Shown here piece after piece: positions 7,650-16,709 of a DNA stretch of 36,440 bases. The notes beneath the pieces were generated by a model. It worked only from the letters and a program-made list of their open reading frames with translations. It did no database searches and was not told the DNA's origin. Source of the DNA: Bacteroidales bacterium. Its GTDB lineage: Bacteria > Bacteroidota > Bacteroidia > Bacteroidales > Paludibacteraceae. The position numbers were made by a program, and so were the translations under genes. The stretch is from assembly GCA_022777485.1 (NCBI GenBank), contig JALFGC010000020.1, forward strand, positions 1-36,440, read 5' to 3'. The stretch's first letter is position 1. The number at the start of each line of letters is the position of its first letter.

Positions 7650-9008
7650 TTACAATAAGTTCTTCACTAACTTAAACAGTTTATACGGCATGTATCGGAA
7701 CGGCATATCTATCCATGTCGGCGTAGTAACGACCGAGCGGCGGTGGCTAAACACAAGGAAAGAGTCTTTGCCATGGTAGCACGACATACCCGAGTTGCCC
7801 ACGCCACCGAACGGAATATGGTTGTTCACGATGTGCATTATCGTGTCGTTGATACAAGTGCCGCCCGCAGAAGTATGGTTTAAGATATAGTCTCCGTTCG
7901 TTCCGAAGTAGTATAGCGCAAGCGGTTTCTCCCTCTTCGTGACAAATTCTGCCGCTTCCGACAATTCGCCGAAAGGAATCACAGGGAAGATAGGTCCGAA
8001 TATCTCTTCTTGCATTACGGGCGAAGCGGCATCCACATCGGTCAGCAGGGTGGGGGAGAAGAAACGCTCTTTTGCGTCCATCTTGCCGCCGTAGTAAATC
8101 GTGCCGTATTGCAGGTAACCGCTCAGTCGAGCAAATGCCTTGTCGCTCACGATGCGCACGAAATGCTTCTGCTCCTGCGGATTCTTGCCCAGCAGGTGGT
8201 CAAACTCCTTTGCCAGCAAACTAAGGAATTCCTCTTTCACTTCCTCTTGCACCAGTAGATAATCCGGCGCAATACAGGTCTGTCCCGCGTTGAGCAACTT
8301 ACCCCACGCCACGCGCTTGGCGGCTACCTTTAGGTTCGCCGAACGGTCGATGATGCAAGGGCTCTTGCCGCCTAATTCCAACACCACGGGCGTCAGGTGC
8401 TTCGCCGCCGAGTCCATCACCATCTTGCCCAAATCGGGGCTGCCGGTGAAGAACAGGATGTCCCAACGCTCGTTGAGCAACATCTGATTCACCTCGCGGT
8501 GTCCCTCCACGATAGCAATGTACTCCTCGGGGAAGGTCGCTTCTATCATCTCCACCAGCACGGCGGACACATGCGGCACGTAGGGCGACGGCTTCAGCAT
8601 AGCAGTACACCCCGCCGAGATAGCACCCACCAGCGGATTGAGTAGGAGTTGCACAGGATAGTTCCACGGCGCGATAATCAGCGCATTGCCCAGCGGCTCT
8701 TTCACGATCTTGCTCCGCCCGGGCAGAATAGCCACCGGCGAACATTTGCGCTCGGGCTTCGCCCATTTCTCGCACTTGCGGAGGTGTGTGCGAATCTCGC
8801 CATACACAATGCTTATCTCCGTCAGATAGGCTTCCTCGTAGGACTTATGCAGGTCTGTCCAAAGCGCTTCTGTCAGCGGCTTCTCGTACTGCTTGATTGT
8901 ATCGCGCAACTTCCGTAGCATCGCCTTGCGGAAAGCCATATCCCGCGTCGCACCGGAGTGAAAATACGCCCGCTGCGCCTCATGAATGTGCTGAATAATC
9001 TCTTGCAT
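7650..9008 (-). CDS. Aldehyde dehydrogenase family protein (ALDH3-like)
   Basis: IIAPWNYPVQLLLNPLVGAISAGC, VLELGGKSPCII, NAGQTCIAPDY, FGGVGNSGMSCYHGKDSF. Confidence 0.92.
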   Translation of the reverse strand: MQEIIQHIHEAQRAYFHSGATRDMAFRKAMLRKLRDTIKQYEKPLTEALWTDLHKSYEEAYLTEISIVYGEIRTHLRKCEKWAKPERKCSPVAILPGRSKIVKEPLGNALIIAPWNYPVQLLLNPLVGAISAGCTAMLKPSPYVPHVSAVLVEMIEATFPEEYIAIVEGHREVNQMLLNERWDILFFTGSPDLGKMVMDSAAKHLTPVVLELGGKSPCIIDRSANLKVAAKRVAWGKLLNAGQTCIAPDYLLVQEEVKEEFLSLLAKEFDHLLGKNPQEQKHFVRIVSDKAFARLSGYLQYGTIYYGGKMDAKERFFSPTLLTDVDAASPVMQEEIFGPIFPVIPFGELSEAAEFVTKREKPLALYYFGTNGDYILNHTSAGGTCINDTIMHIVNNHIPFGGVGNSGMSCYHGKDSFLVFSHRRSVVTTPTWIDMPFRYMPYKLFKLVKNLL

Positions 9009-9016
9009 CGTTTGCT

Positions 9017-9133
9017 AATTATGAATTATGAATTAAGAATTATGAGGGCATTGATAATTATGAATTATGAGGGCATAGAAATTAAGTTTCAGAGCATGAG
9101 CCCTCTTAATTCTTAATTCATAATTCTTAATTC
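9017..9133. repeat. Inverted/direct heptamer repeat block with GAGCAT..GCCCTC head
   Basis: aattatg-type heptamers 9017-9044 and 9056-9069, inverted ttaattc heptamers 9106-9133; shared head agagcatgagccctc. Confidence 0.85.
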
Positions 9134-9137
9134 TAAA

Positions 9138-9950
9138 TTACTTCCCCCTTCCTGTAAAATGGTCCATCGCCCTAAATATACCGAATACCGTGCCGAACAG
9201 CCAGTCAAACACGCAGGTCGGCAGGATGCCTTGGAAGAAACGCACAAAATGGAATCCCCACGGCAGACCGCAGAAGTCTTGGTTCTTCTCTATCGCACGG
9301 ATAATCTTGCGGCTGGTCTTCTCAGGGTCGAGTATCGGGAAGATAGGCGACTCCACGCCGTTGAACATACCCGTGTTGATATAGTACGGTGCAATGGTCG
9401 TGAAATGTACATTCTTTTTCATCTGGTGCAACTCAATACGCACCGAGTCGCTCCAGCCTATCACTGCCCACTTGCTCGCCGCATACACCGACATCTTCGG
9501 GTTGCTTATCATGCCTGCCTCCGACGCGATATTGCAGATATGCCCTTCGTTCACGTCCAACATCGGTTGCAGCGCTTGCAGCGAAAGTACCATCGGCGCT
9601 ATCGTGTTCACGCCAAAGGTCAGCCGCACATCGGCTATCGTGTTGTTGTTGAAGGTCTGGTTGCCGCGCACGATACCCGCGCAGTTGATCAGCACGCCCA
9701 CGCGCTCGAACTTCTTCAGCACCTCTTTGTAGGTCTCCACCACTAAGTCGTCGTTCATCACGTCCACTTGATAGGTTGTTACCATACCGTGTTGGCTCAG
9801 TTCCTCTTTGGCGGCAGCCATCGTCGTGGGATTTACATCCCAGATAATCAGGTTCTTAGCACCTTTCTCGAGGCATATACGCCCCATAATCTTTCCTATC
9901 CCCGATGCACCGCCGGTGATGAGGACATTCTTACCTTTAATCTTTGTCAT
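9138..9950 (-). CDS. Short-chain dehydrogenase/reductase
   Basis: VLITGGASGIGKIMGR, NCAGIVRG, YAASKWAVIGWSD. Confidence 0.92.
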   Translation of the reverse strand: MTKIKGKNVLITGGASGIGKIMGRICLEKGAKNLIIWDVNPTTMAAAKEELSQHGMVTTYQVDVMNDDLVVETYKEVLKKFERVGVLINCAGIVRGNQTFNNNTIADVRLTFGVNTIAPMVLSLQALQPMLDVNEGHICNIASEAGMISNPKMSVYAASKWAVIGWSDSVRIELHQMKKNVHFTTIAPYYINTGMFNGVESPIFPILDPEKTSRKIIRAIEKNQDFCGLPWGFHFVRFFQGILPTCVFDWLFGTVFGIFRAMDHFTGRGK

Positions 9951-10028
9951 ACCTTAAAAAACAGGCTACTTCGTTGTCCGACCGCTTACGCTGTTAGACC
10001 GCTTGCACTGTTGGAGATAAATGATTAA

Positions 10029-10125
10029 GGATGAAGGATAAAAGACATATTACCTTCGTCTATGAGTTTCTAAGTTGAATCTATTACGATTTCGTCTTTT
10101 ATCCTTTATCCTTCATCCTTTATCC
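10029..10125. repeat. Inverted heptamer repeat (TTTATCC/TTCATCC)
   Basis: ggatgaaggataaaagac 10029-10046 versus gtcttttatcctttatccttcatcctttatcc 10094-10125; four heptamers 10098-10125. Confidence 0.8.
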
Positions 10126-10130
10126 CAATC

Positions 10131-11786
10131 CTACTTATACATAAACCGCTTAATCGAACGCTTCGGAGTCTTCTCAAACTCGTTTGCCACCAGTTCCACG
10201 TAGGCTATCTGGCTGTATTGCGGCAACTCTTTGTTCAACTGCTTGCGGTTCTCTTCCATCAGTTTTGCAAAGGTCGGCTCGCCGTTCAGCAACTTATGTC
10301 CCTCCGGCGTATTGTCGGGGAATACCAGTGCCACCAACTTGCCTTCGCGCTCCACAACCACCGACTCTACTACGCCCGGCATGTTGTTCAACTTATCCTC
10401 TATTTCCTCCGGATAGATGTTCTGCCCCGAAGGACCGAGAATCATGTTCTTGCTGCGTCCGCGCAGGAAGAGGTTACCTGCTGCATCCAGCACGCCGAGG
10501 TCGCCCGTGCGCATCCAACCATCCTCGGTGAACACCGCTTTCGTCGCCTCTTCGTTCTTGTAGTAGCCTTTCATCACATTCACGCCCTTCACCTGCACCT
10601 CGCCTTCCTTATGTTGCGGGTCTTCCGAATCTACGCGGATGTGGCATTGCGGAAGCTCTCTACCGCACGAGTGGAATACGAAACTCTGCCATGGAGAGTA
10701 AGAAATCAGCGGTCCACACTCCGTCATGCCATAACCAACGCAGTAGCAGAGGTTTACGTCTTTCAGCACTTGCTCTACCTCTTTGTTCAGCGCCGCGCCG
10801 CCGATAATCAGGTAGCGCAACTCGTTGCCGAATGCTGCCATCAGGCTGTCGTGAACTTTCTTGCGAATCACATTCTTAATAATCGGAGTGTTCCAAAGCA
10901 CCTTCATCACGGGCTTGTGAATCACAGGGAATACTTTCTTCTTGATAATCTTCTCTATCACGAGGGGCACCGTCAGAATCATGTACGGGTGCACTTGCGC
11001 GAAAGCTTTCATCAGTGCCGATGGGGTGGGGGCTTTCGTCAGGAAGTACGTGCTCGAGCCCGAGCATACCTGATACAGGAACTCGAATGCCAAGCCAAAC
11101 GCGTGGGCGATAGGAAGCATCGACACCACCTTGTCGTTGTCCGTACGCTTGATTTGGTCGAAGGCGAACTCAATGTTGCCCGACATATTCTCTTGTGTCA
11201 GCATAACGCCCTTCGGAGCACTCGTCGTACCCGAGGTATAGTTGATAATCGCCAACTCTTTCAGGTTATCCGTCGGATAATTCACATCCTCGCGCGTTAC
11301 ACCGTTCGGATACTTGTTGGCAAACAAGGAATCTACACTTGCGTAGGCCACCTTAACATCCTCATTAGCAGCGTGATAGAGCGAGAAATCGTCCATGAAG
11401 ACAACCCCCTTCAGCGCGGGCATCTCTTCGGGCTTAATCTTGTTGCGTACGTTCGGACCCACATACAATAGCGTAGCCTCCGAGTGGTTCACAAGGTTGT
11501 GAATACCTTCGCCCGTGAAGTCCGGCAGAATGCTCACTACCACTGCCCCATACGCCTCAATGGCAAGGAAAGTAACGCCCCAGTTTGAGCAGTTGCGACC
11601 GCACAACGCCACTTTGTCGCCCTTCTTGATGCCTAATGCCTCGAAGGTAACGTGCAAACGAGCAATCTGTGTTGCCAACTCGCCGTAAGAATACTTGGTA
11701 GGATTGTCCAAATCTGCCAATGCAGGAGCGTCCCACCGACGCTTAATCGTATCTTGCAGATACGCTAAATAATGTTTTGTTGCCAT
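10131..11786 (-). CDS. AMP-binding long-chain fatty acid-CoA ligase family
   Basis: NYTSGTTSAPKGVMLTQEN, GYGMTECGPLIS, MRTGDLGVLDAAGNLFLRGRSKNMILGPSGQNIYPEEIED. Confidence 0.92.
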   Translation of the reverse strand: MATKHYLAYLQDTIKRRWDAPALADLDNPTKYSYGELATQIARLHVTFEALGIKKGDKVALCGRNCSNWGVTFLAIEAYGAVVVSILPDFTGEGIHNLVNHSEATLLYVGPNVRNKIKPEEMPALKGVVFMDDFSLYHAANEDVKVAYASVDSLFANKYPNGVTREDVNYPTDNLKELAIINYTSGTTSAPKGVMLTQENMSGNIEFAFDQIKRTDNDKVVSMLPIAHAFGLAFEFLYQVCSGSSTYFLTKAPTPSALMKAFAQVHPYMILTVPLVIEKIIKKKVFPVIHKPVMKVLWNTPIIKNVIRKKVHDSLMAAFGNELRYLIIGGAALNKEVEQVLKDVNLCYCVGYGMTECGPLISYSPWQSFVFHSCGRELPQCHIRVDSEDPQHKEGEVQVKGVNVMKGYYKNEEATKAVFTEDGWMRTGDLGVLDAAGNLFLRGRSKNMILGPSGQNIYPEEIEDKLNNMPGVVESVVVEREGKLVALVFPDNTPEGHKLLNGEPTFAKLMEENRKQLNKELPQYSQIAYVELVANEFEKTPKRSIKRFMYK

Positions 11787-11822
11787 ATCTTAAATGATAA
11801 ATCTAATTTTCCAATAAAGTCC

Positions 11823-11864
11823 AGAGCATGCGCCCTCTTAATTCTTAATTCATAATTCTTAATT
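11823..11864 (+). repeat. Copy of 42-bp dispersed head+heptamer repeat
   Basis: agagcatgcgccctcttaattcttaattcataattcttaatt; one mismatch to 9091-9132. Confidence 0.9.
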
Positions 11865-12031
11865 TCTTATCCCCGCTCGCAAAGGTACAAATAAAATCTT
11901 GAACAACTATTCAATAATCGTACCAAAATAACAATTTCAACCAATATAGCCCTAAAAATAGTACTTTTGGAATAAAAAAGAGAGACAACAAGCCTCTCAA
12001 ACTCAGAAAGATAGTCGAAACTATTTAGTCT

Positions 12032-12052
12032 TTCATCCTTCATCCTTTATCC
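12032..12052 (+). repeat. Heptamer tandem TTCATCC/TTTATCC x3
   Basis: ttcatcc ttcatcc tttatcc adjacent to TetR stop codon. Confidence 0.75.
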
Positions 12053-12060
12053 TAAACAAC

Positions 12061-12651
12061 CTACGCCTTTATCAACTCATACAGATAGTTGTACTGCTTT
12101 GGGAAGATGTCAAAGTCCATTGCCACCCCGTGCCGACCTGCGTCATAGGCATCTTTTATGTGCGTGAACATCATCGCCAGAGTCTCCACATCCACGTCGC
12201 TACGCACTTTCCCCGCGCGAATACTATTGCGTATCGCTTTTTTCCACATCTCCATCTCCGTCGTGTACAAACGGCTCGCACGCCGATACAACGACGGGAA
12301 ACGGTTGTAAGCCGAGAACATCAGGTTCAGCACATTGCTGGTGTTGATGTTCTTGTTATCCCAAGTCTGCAGCACATCTCTCAGCGACTCGATATACCCC
12401 AACATCACCCGTATCATGTCCTCCACAGTTACCTCGTTCTCAGGCAACTGAAACAGACGCATCTTCGGCTGAATAAAGTATCGGTCCATGCACACCTCGA
12501 ATAACTCGTCTTGGTTCTTGAAGTAGTAGTACAGTGTCCCGCGACCCATATCCAGAGCCAATTGCAGGTCGGTTATCGACACATTGTTGTACCCGTTTGT
12601 GGCATACAACTCCATTGCTTTTGCTATAATAAAATCTCGACGGTCTTTCAT
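12061..12651 (-). CDS. TetR/AcrR family transcriptional regulator
   Basis: MKDRRDFIIAKAMELYATNGYNNVSITDLQLALDMGRGTLYYYFKNQDELFE HTH; start re-set to internal Met. Confidence 0.9.
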   Translation of the reverse strand: MKDRRDFIIAKAMELYATNGYNNVSITDLQLALDMGRGTLYYYFKNQDELFEVCMDRYFIQPKMRLFQLPENEVTVEDMIRVMLGYIESLRDVLQTWDNKNINTSNVLNLMFSAYNRFPSLYRRASRLYTTEMEMWKKAIRNSIRAGKVRSDVDVETLAMMFTHIKDAYDAGRHGVAMDFDIFPKQYNYLYELIKA

Positions 12652-12804
12652 ACATTTCTTTATCCCACAAAATCCGTGCCAACTACCGCCCACAAAAACA
12701 AATTGCCAAAGATTCGTCTCTATTTTCCGTTTCGGAACCTTTCATTCCACCCTTTTGGCATGCTTTTTGTACGCTATTTCCTCGCAGATAATTACCTGAC
12801 AAAC

Positions 12805-12859
12805 TTAGGTGATTCTTAGGTGATTCATAGGTGATTCATAGGTGATTCATAGGTGATTC
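12805..12859 (+). repeat. 11-bp tandem repeat (A/T)TAGGTGATTC x5
   Basis: ttaggtgattc x2, ataggtgattc x3. Confidence 0.95.
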
Positions 12860-12906
12860 AGCATACTATACCGATACTTTATACTAACCAATAACAACTT
12901 ATAACT

Positions 12907-13314
12907 ATGGCAAAAGCACAACTCGACCATCCTGTCCAATCTCTCAAAGGTAAAATCGGGAAGAACGCAGACATCGTTTTCCGTCAGAAGACCACCCGCG
13001 AAGGCATTGTTTTCCATCAGGAAGCATATGTCGTAACGAACCCGAGAAATAGACAAAAGAACCCGCCCACAGGCGAAGAACTCAGACACTTGCAACTCTT
13101 CCGCCAAGCATGCCTACTCACCAAGCAGCAAATCGCAGACCCTGTCCTACACGCACAGTGGCGTCAGCGCTTCCAAGCACAACTTGCCAAGCCCGATAAG
13201 GATGCGCCCATCAACCCCAAAACGGGAAAGCGCAAAATCTACTCCCAACTCCCCGCCTACATCCGGGCCACCATCCTCCGACAACTAAAAAACACCCAAT
13301 CTGACGCATTATGA
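12907..13314 (+). CDS. Small conserved protein of unknown function (paralogue of 33780..34181)
   Basis: Shares GK[IL]G, [VI]FRQKT.R, QEA[YF].V..PRN..K.P, W..RF.AQL..PD..APIN with the second copy; ATGA overlap with next gene. Confidence 0.85.
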   Translation: MAKAQLDHPVQSLKGKIGKNADIVFRQKTTREGIVFHQEAYVVTNPRNRQKNPPTGEELRHLQLFRQACLLTKQQIADPVLHAQWRQRFQAQLAKPDKDAPINPKTGKRKIYSQLPAYIRATILRQLKNTQSDAL

Positions 13315-14048
13315 ACATCGTACTAATTGGTCAAGGCAATGTGGCAACCAACCTCCACCACGCCTTTGCCCTCAAGGGGCTGCGCACGCAGATGGTCTCT
13401 TCCCGCGAGGGGCTCGACAGCCTCCCCGCTGCCAATGTCTACATCTACGCAGTCCGCGACGAAGCACTGCCTCAAGTAGTGCAAAGAGTTGTAGAAGAGA
13501 GCCAAAAGCCGACAAAACCGTATCTTCGCGCCGCCCTCCACCTCCACACATCGGGCACCATGCCGCTCGCTGTCTTGGGAGACGTTTTCCCGCACGCAGG
13601 GGTAATGTACTTCTTCCAAACCTTCACCAAGGCGAAACCCATAGACGACTTTTCCGCTATCCCCGTCTTCGTAGAGGGCAAGCAGATTGACGACCTAAGC
13701 GCCATCTTCACTTTGGCGCAGACACTCACTCCCCGCGTCTATGAGACCACGCAGCACGACCGAGAACGCCTACATGTCGCGGGAGTCTTTGCCAACAACT
13801 TCACCAACCAAATGTACGCCATTGCGGCAGACATTCTCAAAGACACACATATTCCTTTCCAAGTCTTGCTACCTCTCATTGACCAAACGGCGGAGAAAGT
13901 CCACCATCTCTCGCCCCACGACGCGCAGACAGGCCCCGCCAAACGCCGCGACGAGCAGGTGATGAACCACCACCTCGCCCTCCTCAAAACCCCGGACCAA
14001 CAACAACTCTACACCCTCCTCTCCAAGATGATTATCCAATCCCATTAA
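13311..14048 (+). CDS. Rossmann-like / DUF2520 domain protein
   Basis: MNIVLIGQGNVATNLHHAF nucleotide-binding start; HTSGTMPLAVLG; HVAGVFANNFTNQMYAIA. Confidence 0.8.
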   Translation: MNIVLIGQGNVATNLHHAFALKGLRTQMVSSREGLDSLPAANVYIYAVRDEALPQVVQRVVEESQKPTKPYLRAALHLHTSGTMPLAVLGDVFPHAGVMYFFQTFTKAKPIDDFSAIPVFVEGKQIDDLSAIFTLAQTLTPRVYETTQHDRERLHVAGVFANNFTNQMYAIAADILKDTHIPFQVLLPLIDQTAEKVHHLSPHDAQTGPAKRRDEQVMNHHLALLKTPDQQQLYTLLSKMIIQSH

Positions 14049-14060
14049 TCCTGTGCCAAA

Positions 14061-14090
14061 ATAAAAGACCGCATAAAAGCGGTCTTTTAT
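14061..14090. terminator. Bidirectional intrinsic terminator
   Basis: ataaaagaccgc-ataaaa-gcggtcttttat between convergent genes. Confidence 0.9.
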
Positions 14091-14108
14091 TTTGGAATCC
14101 ACCCTCGC

Positions 14109-15479
14109 TCAAATACCAAGGTGCTTGTAGAACTCCACTACGGCAACAATTCCGTTTTCCCATACCTCCAAGTCCATGGACTCATTGGGCGAGTGGATGG
14201 CATTCTTTTCCAGACCGAAGCCCATCAGTATCGTCTTCACACTCAGCACTCGCTCAAAGGACGAGATGATAGGTATCGAACCACCGCGGCGGGCAGCGAG
14301 CGGACGCTTGCCGAAGCCTATCTCAAACCCTTTCTCTGCAGCTTGGTAAGCAGGGATATCTATCGGACACACATAGCCTTGACCGCCGTGCATGGGCGTT
14401 ACCTCCACGCGAACGCCTTGTGGAGCAATGGATTGTAGGTATTCGACCATACGCTGCGATATCTCTTCATGGTCTTGGTCGGCAACCAAGCGGCAGGAAA
14501 TCTTGGCAAAGGCCTTGCTTGGCAGTACGGTCTTGCTTCCTTCACCCTCATAGCCGCCCCATATGCCGCAGATGTCGAACGACGGTCGGCACGAGTTGCG
14601 CTCAAGGGTGGAGTAGCCTTCTTCACCGGCAAGGGCGTCCACACCTATGGCTTGCTTATATTGTTGCTCATCGAAAGGTATGCGCGCTATCATCTCGCGC
14701 TCTGCCGAGGGAATGGGCAGCACGCGGTCATAGAAATGAGGAACTGTTATCCGCCCATGCTCATCCACCACTTGGCTCAACATCTCGCACAGCGCATTGA
14801 TTGGGTTCTTCACAGCGCCGCCGAAATGCCCCGAGTGCAAGTCGCGGTTGGGACCCGTTACCTCCACTTGCCAATATGCCAACCCGCGCAGACCCGTCGT
14901 GATGGAAGGCGTGTCCTTCCCTATCATCGAAGTATCGGATACAAGGATGATATCACAGCGCAGCAGGTCTTTGTGTTGCGTGATAAAATGCTCCAACGAT
15001 GGGCTTCCTATCTCCTCTTCTCCCTCAAAGAGGAACTTGACTTGGCAGTTCATCAGTCCGTGTTTCACAAGATACTCAAACGCCTTCACCTGTATCATCG
15101 CCTGCCCCTTATCATCGTCTGCACCGCGGGCGAAGAGACGGGGCGTGCCGTCCACCTCGCGTACCTCCGGCTCCCATGGGTCGCTCAGCCATATTTCCAA
15201 GGGCTCTACGGGCATAACATCATAGTGCGAATAGACGAGGACGGTCTGCGTAGGCTGATTAGGCGTATACTCGGCGTACACAAACGGATTACCCTCCGAG
15301 GGCATTATCTCCGCATGCTGTGCGCCTGCTTCCAGCAGCAACTCACGCCACCGCTCGGCGCACCGTAACATGTCTGCACGATGTTCTTCCTGACAACTCA
15401 CACTTGGAATGCGAAGCAGGCTCGCCCATTCCTCCATAAAACGCGCACGATGTGCCGCAATGTACTCTCGTATCTCCAT
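14109..15479 (-). CDS. M20 family dipeptidase
   Basis: VLVYSHYDVMP, RGADDDKGQAMIQVKAFE, FLFEGEEEIGSPSL, DLHSGHFGGAVKNP. Confidence 0.92.
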   Translation of the reverse strand: MEIREYIAAHRARFMEEWASLLRIPSVSCQEEHRADMLRCAERWRELLLEAGAQHAEIMPSEGNPFVYAEYTPNQPTQTVLVYSHYDVMPVEPLEIWLSDPWEPEVREVDGTPRLFARGADDDKGQAMIQVKAFEYLVKHGLMNCQVKFLFEGEEEIGSPSLEHFITQHKDLLRCDIILVSDTSMIGKDTPSITTGLRGLAYWQVEVTGPNRDLHSGHFGGAVKNPINALCEMLSQVVDEHGRITVPHFYDRVLPIPSAEREMIARIPFDEQQYKQAIGVDALAGEEGYSTLERNSCRPSFDICGIWGGYEGEGSKTVLPSKAFAKISCRLVADQDHEEISQRMVEYLQSIAPQGVRVEVTPMHGGQGYVCPIDIPAYQAAEKGFEIGFGKRPLAARRGGSIPIISSFERVLSVKTILMGFGLEKNAIHSPNESMDLEVWENGIVAVVEFYKHLGI

Positions 15480-15490
15480 AATATATAAGG

Positions 15491-16162
15491 TTATTTCTTG
15501 TTCAATTCCTGTACTATTGCTGGTAGTCCTTCCGCCTTTTCAAGCAGGTAGTCCGGTTCTGCTGCCGCTAACTCCTCGCGACTACAAAAGCCCCATGTGC
15601 ATGCCGCTACGGGTACTTTGGCATTGCGCGCCGTGGCGATATCCACAAGGCTATCTCCCACATACAGGGTCTGCTCCGATGATTGGTGTAGCGCGTCAAA
15701 GATGTTAAGGACTATCGTCGGATCAGGTTTCCGCGCTATCCCCTCACGCTCACCGTACACTACATCAAAGGTGTTCGGAAAGAAATGCGCCACCACCTTT
15801 TCTGTGGCTTCCTGATACTTATTGGACGCCACTGCCAACTTGTGCCCGGCTGCTTTCAGTGATTCCAACACCTCGGGAACACCGGGGTAAGGTCGAGTGA
15901 GGTCCAAGTTATGCGCGTTGTAATAAGGAATAAACTCCGCACGCATACGCAGAATAAGGTCATGCGTCTGCTCGCTGGAAATCTTGACCTCTGCGGGCAA
16001 TGCCCGTTCTATCAACTTGTTCACGCCATTCCCAACCAAGTGAGGATATTCTTCCAAAGCGTGGGGCGGATAGCCCAATGCTTGTAGGGCATGATTGCAA
16101 GCCATTCCCAAATCGGCTATGGTATTCAGCAAAGTACCATCTAAATCAAATATCAACAACAT
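15491..16162 (-). CDS. HAD family hydrolase, phosphoglycolate phosphatase-like
   Basis: MLLIFDLDGTLLNTIADLG; KLAVASNKYQ; RKPDPTIVL; YVGDSLVDIATARNA; start re-set because the promoter lies in the ORF extension. Confidence 0.88.
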   Translation of the reverse strand: MLLIFDLDGTLLNTIADLGMACNHALQALGYPPHALEEYPHLVGNGVNKLIERALPAEVKISSEQTHDLILRMRAEFIPYYNAHNLDLTRPYPGVPEVLESLKAAGHKLAVASNKYQEATEKVVAHFFPNTFDVVYGEREGIARKPDPTIVLNIFDALHQSSEQTLYVGDSLVDIATARNAKVPVAACTWGFCSREELAAAEPDYLLEKAEGLPAIVQELNKK

Positions 16163-16217
16163 AACGCTATGATGAATTGTAATTGTGCCAATCAATACTG
16201 AGTTTCGTTTCGCTGTG

Positions 16218-16248
16218 CAAAGATACGGCTTTTTTTTGAAATAGCCAA
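16218..16248 (-). promoter_or_regulatory. Bacteroidota-type promoter for the HAD phosphatase
   Basis: reverse complement ttggctatttcaaaaaaaagccgtatctttg. Confidence 0.6.
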
Positions 16249-16283
16249 ATGTATGCGAATAAAATAAAAAATCTCTCAATTCC

Positions 16284-16314
16284 TTGCGTAATTCATAAAA
16301 AAGTAGTATCTTTG
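16284..16314 (+). promoter_or_regulatory. Bacteroidota-type promoter for riboswitch/nrdD
   Basis: ttgcgtaattcataaaaaagtagtatctttg. Confidence 0.75.
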
Positions 16315-16332
16315 CGCACAGTTTTGAATAAC

Positions 16333-16575
16333 GAATAGTAGGTATCAGGAGTAACGCCCTGATTCAAAAGGGAATACGGTGAGAATCCGTAACAGACCCG
16401 CTGCTGTAAGTCCACATCTTGTAGTTGACTAACTTGTTTCCTGAAACTTAAAACGTGAAACCTGAAACTTGAAACAAGAAACTACCGAGGTGTCTTTCGC
16501 AAATAATCCACTGATAGGGGGCAACCCTATTGGGAAGGAAGCGAAACAGGATAAGTCAGAAGACCTGCCTATTGT
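16333..16575 (+). ncRNA. Cobalamin (B12) riboswitch aptamer
   Basis: AGGTatc...GGGAATACGGTGAGAATCCGTAACAGACCCGCTGCTGTAAG...CCACTGATAGGGGGCAACCCTATTGGGAAGG...ATAAGTCAGAAGACCTGCCT; P1 pairing aatagtaggt / acctgcctatt. Confidence 0.93.
16441..16482 (+). repeat. Six heptamers (consensus NTGAAAC) inside riboswitch variable arm
   Basis: ctgaaac ttaaaac gtgaaac ctgaaac ttgaaac aagaaac; flank cttgtttc 16433-16440 pairs with gaaacaag 16471-16478. Confidence 0.9.
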
Positions 16576-16643
16576 TCCGTTCAGCAATCGCTTTCGAGGA
16601 ATGAAGCGTGAACGAATAGGCTATAGGGTGGGGAATCATTACG

Positions 16644-16671
16644 AGTTGAGAGTTGATAGTTGAGAGTTGAA
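16644..16671 (+). repeat. Heptamer tandem AGTTGAG/AGTTGAT x4 in riboswitch expression platform
   Basis: agttgag agttgat agttgag agttgaa in the loop of stem 16627-16635 / 16675-16683. Confidence 0.9.
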
Positions 16672-16709
16672 TCTTTCCCCGCCAACGAAAGGCATAGTAT
16701 TGGCATACG

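Noticed and set aside
10218-11471. 417-aa ORF antisense to the acyl-CoA ligase
   Set aside because: Composition (His/Arg/Leu-rich) typical of antisense shadow ORFs; the sense gene has all AMP-binding motifs
12805-12859. CRISPR-like array
   Set aside because: Units are 11 bp and contiguous with no spacers; no cas genes in the window
14469-15368. 299-aa ORF antisense to the M20 peptidase
   Set aside because: Shadow ORF without motifs
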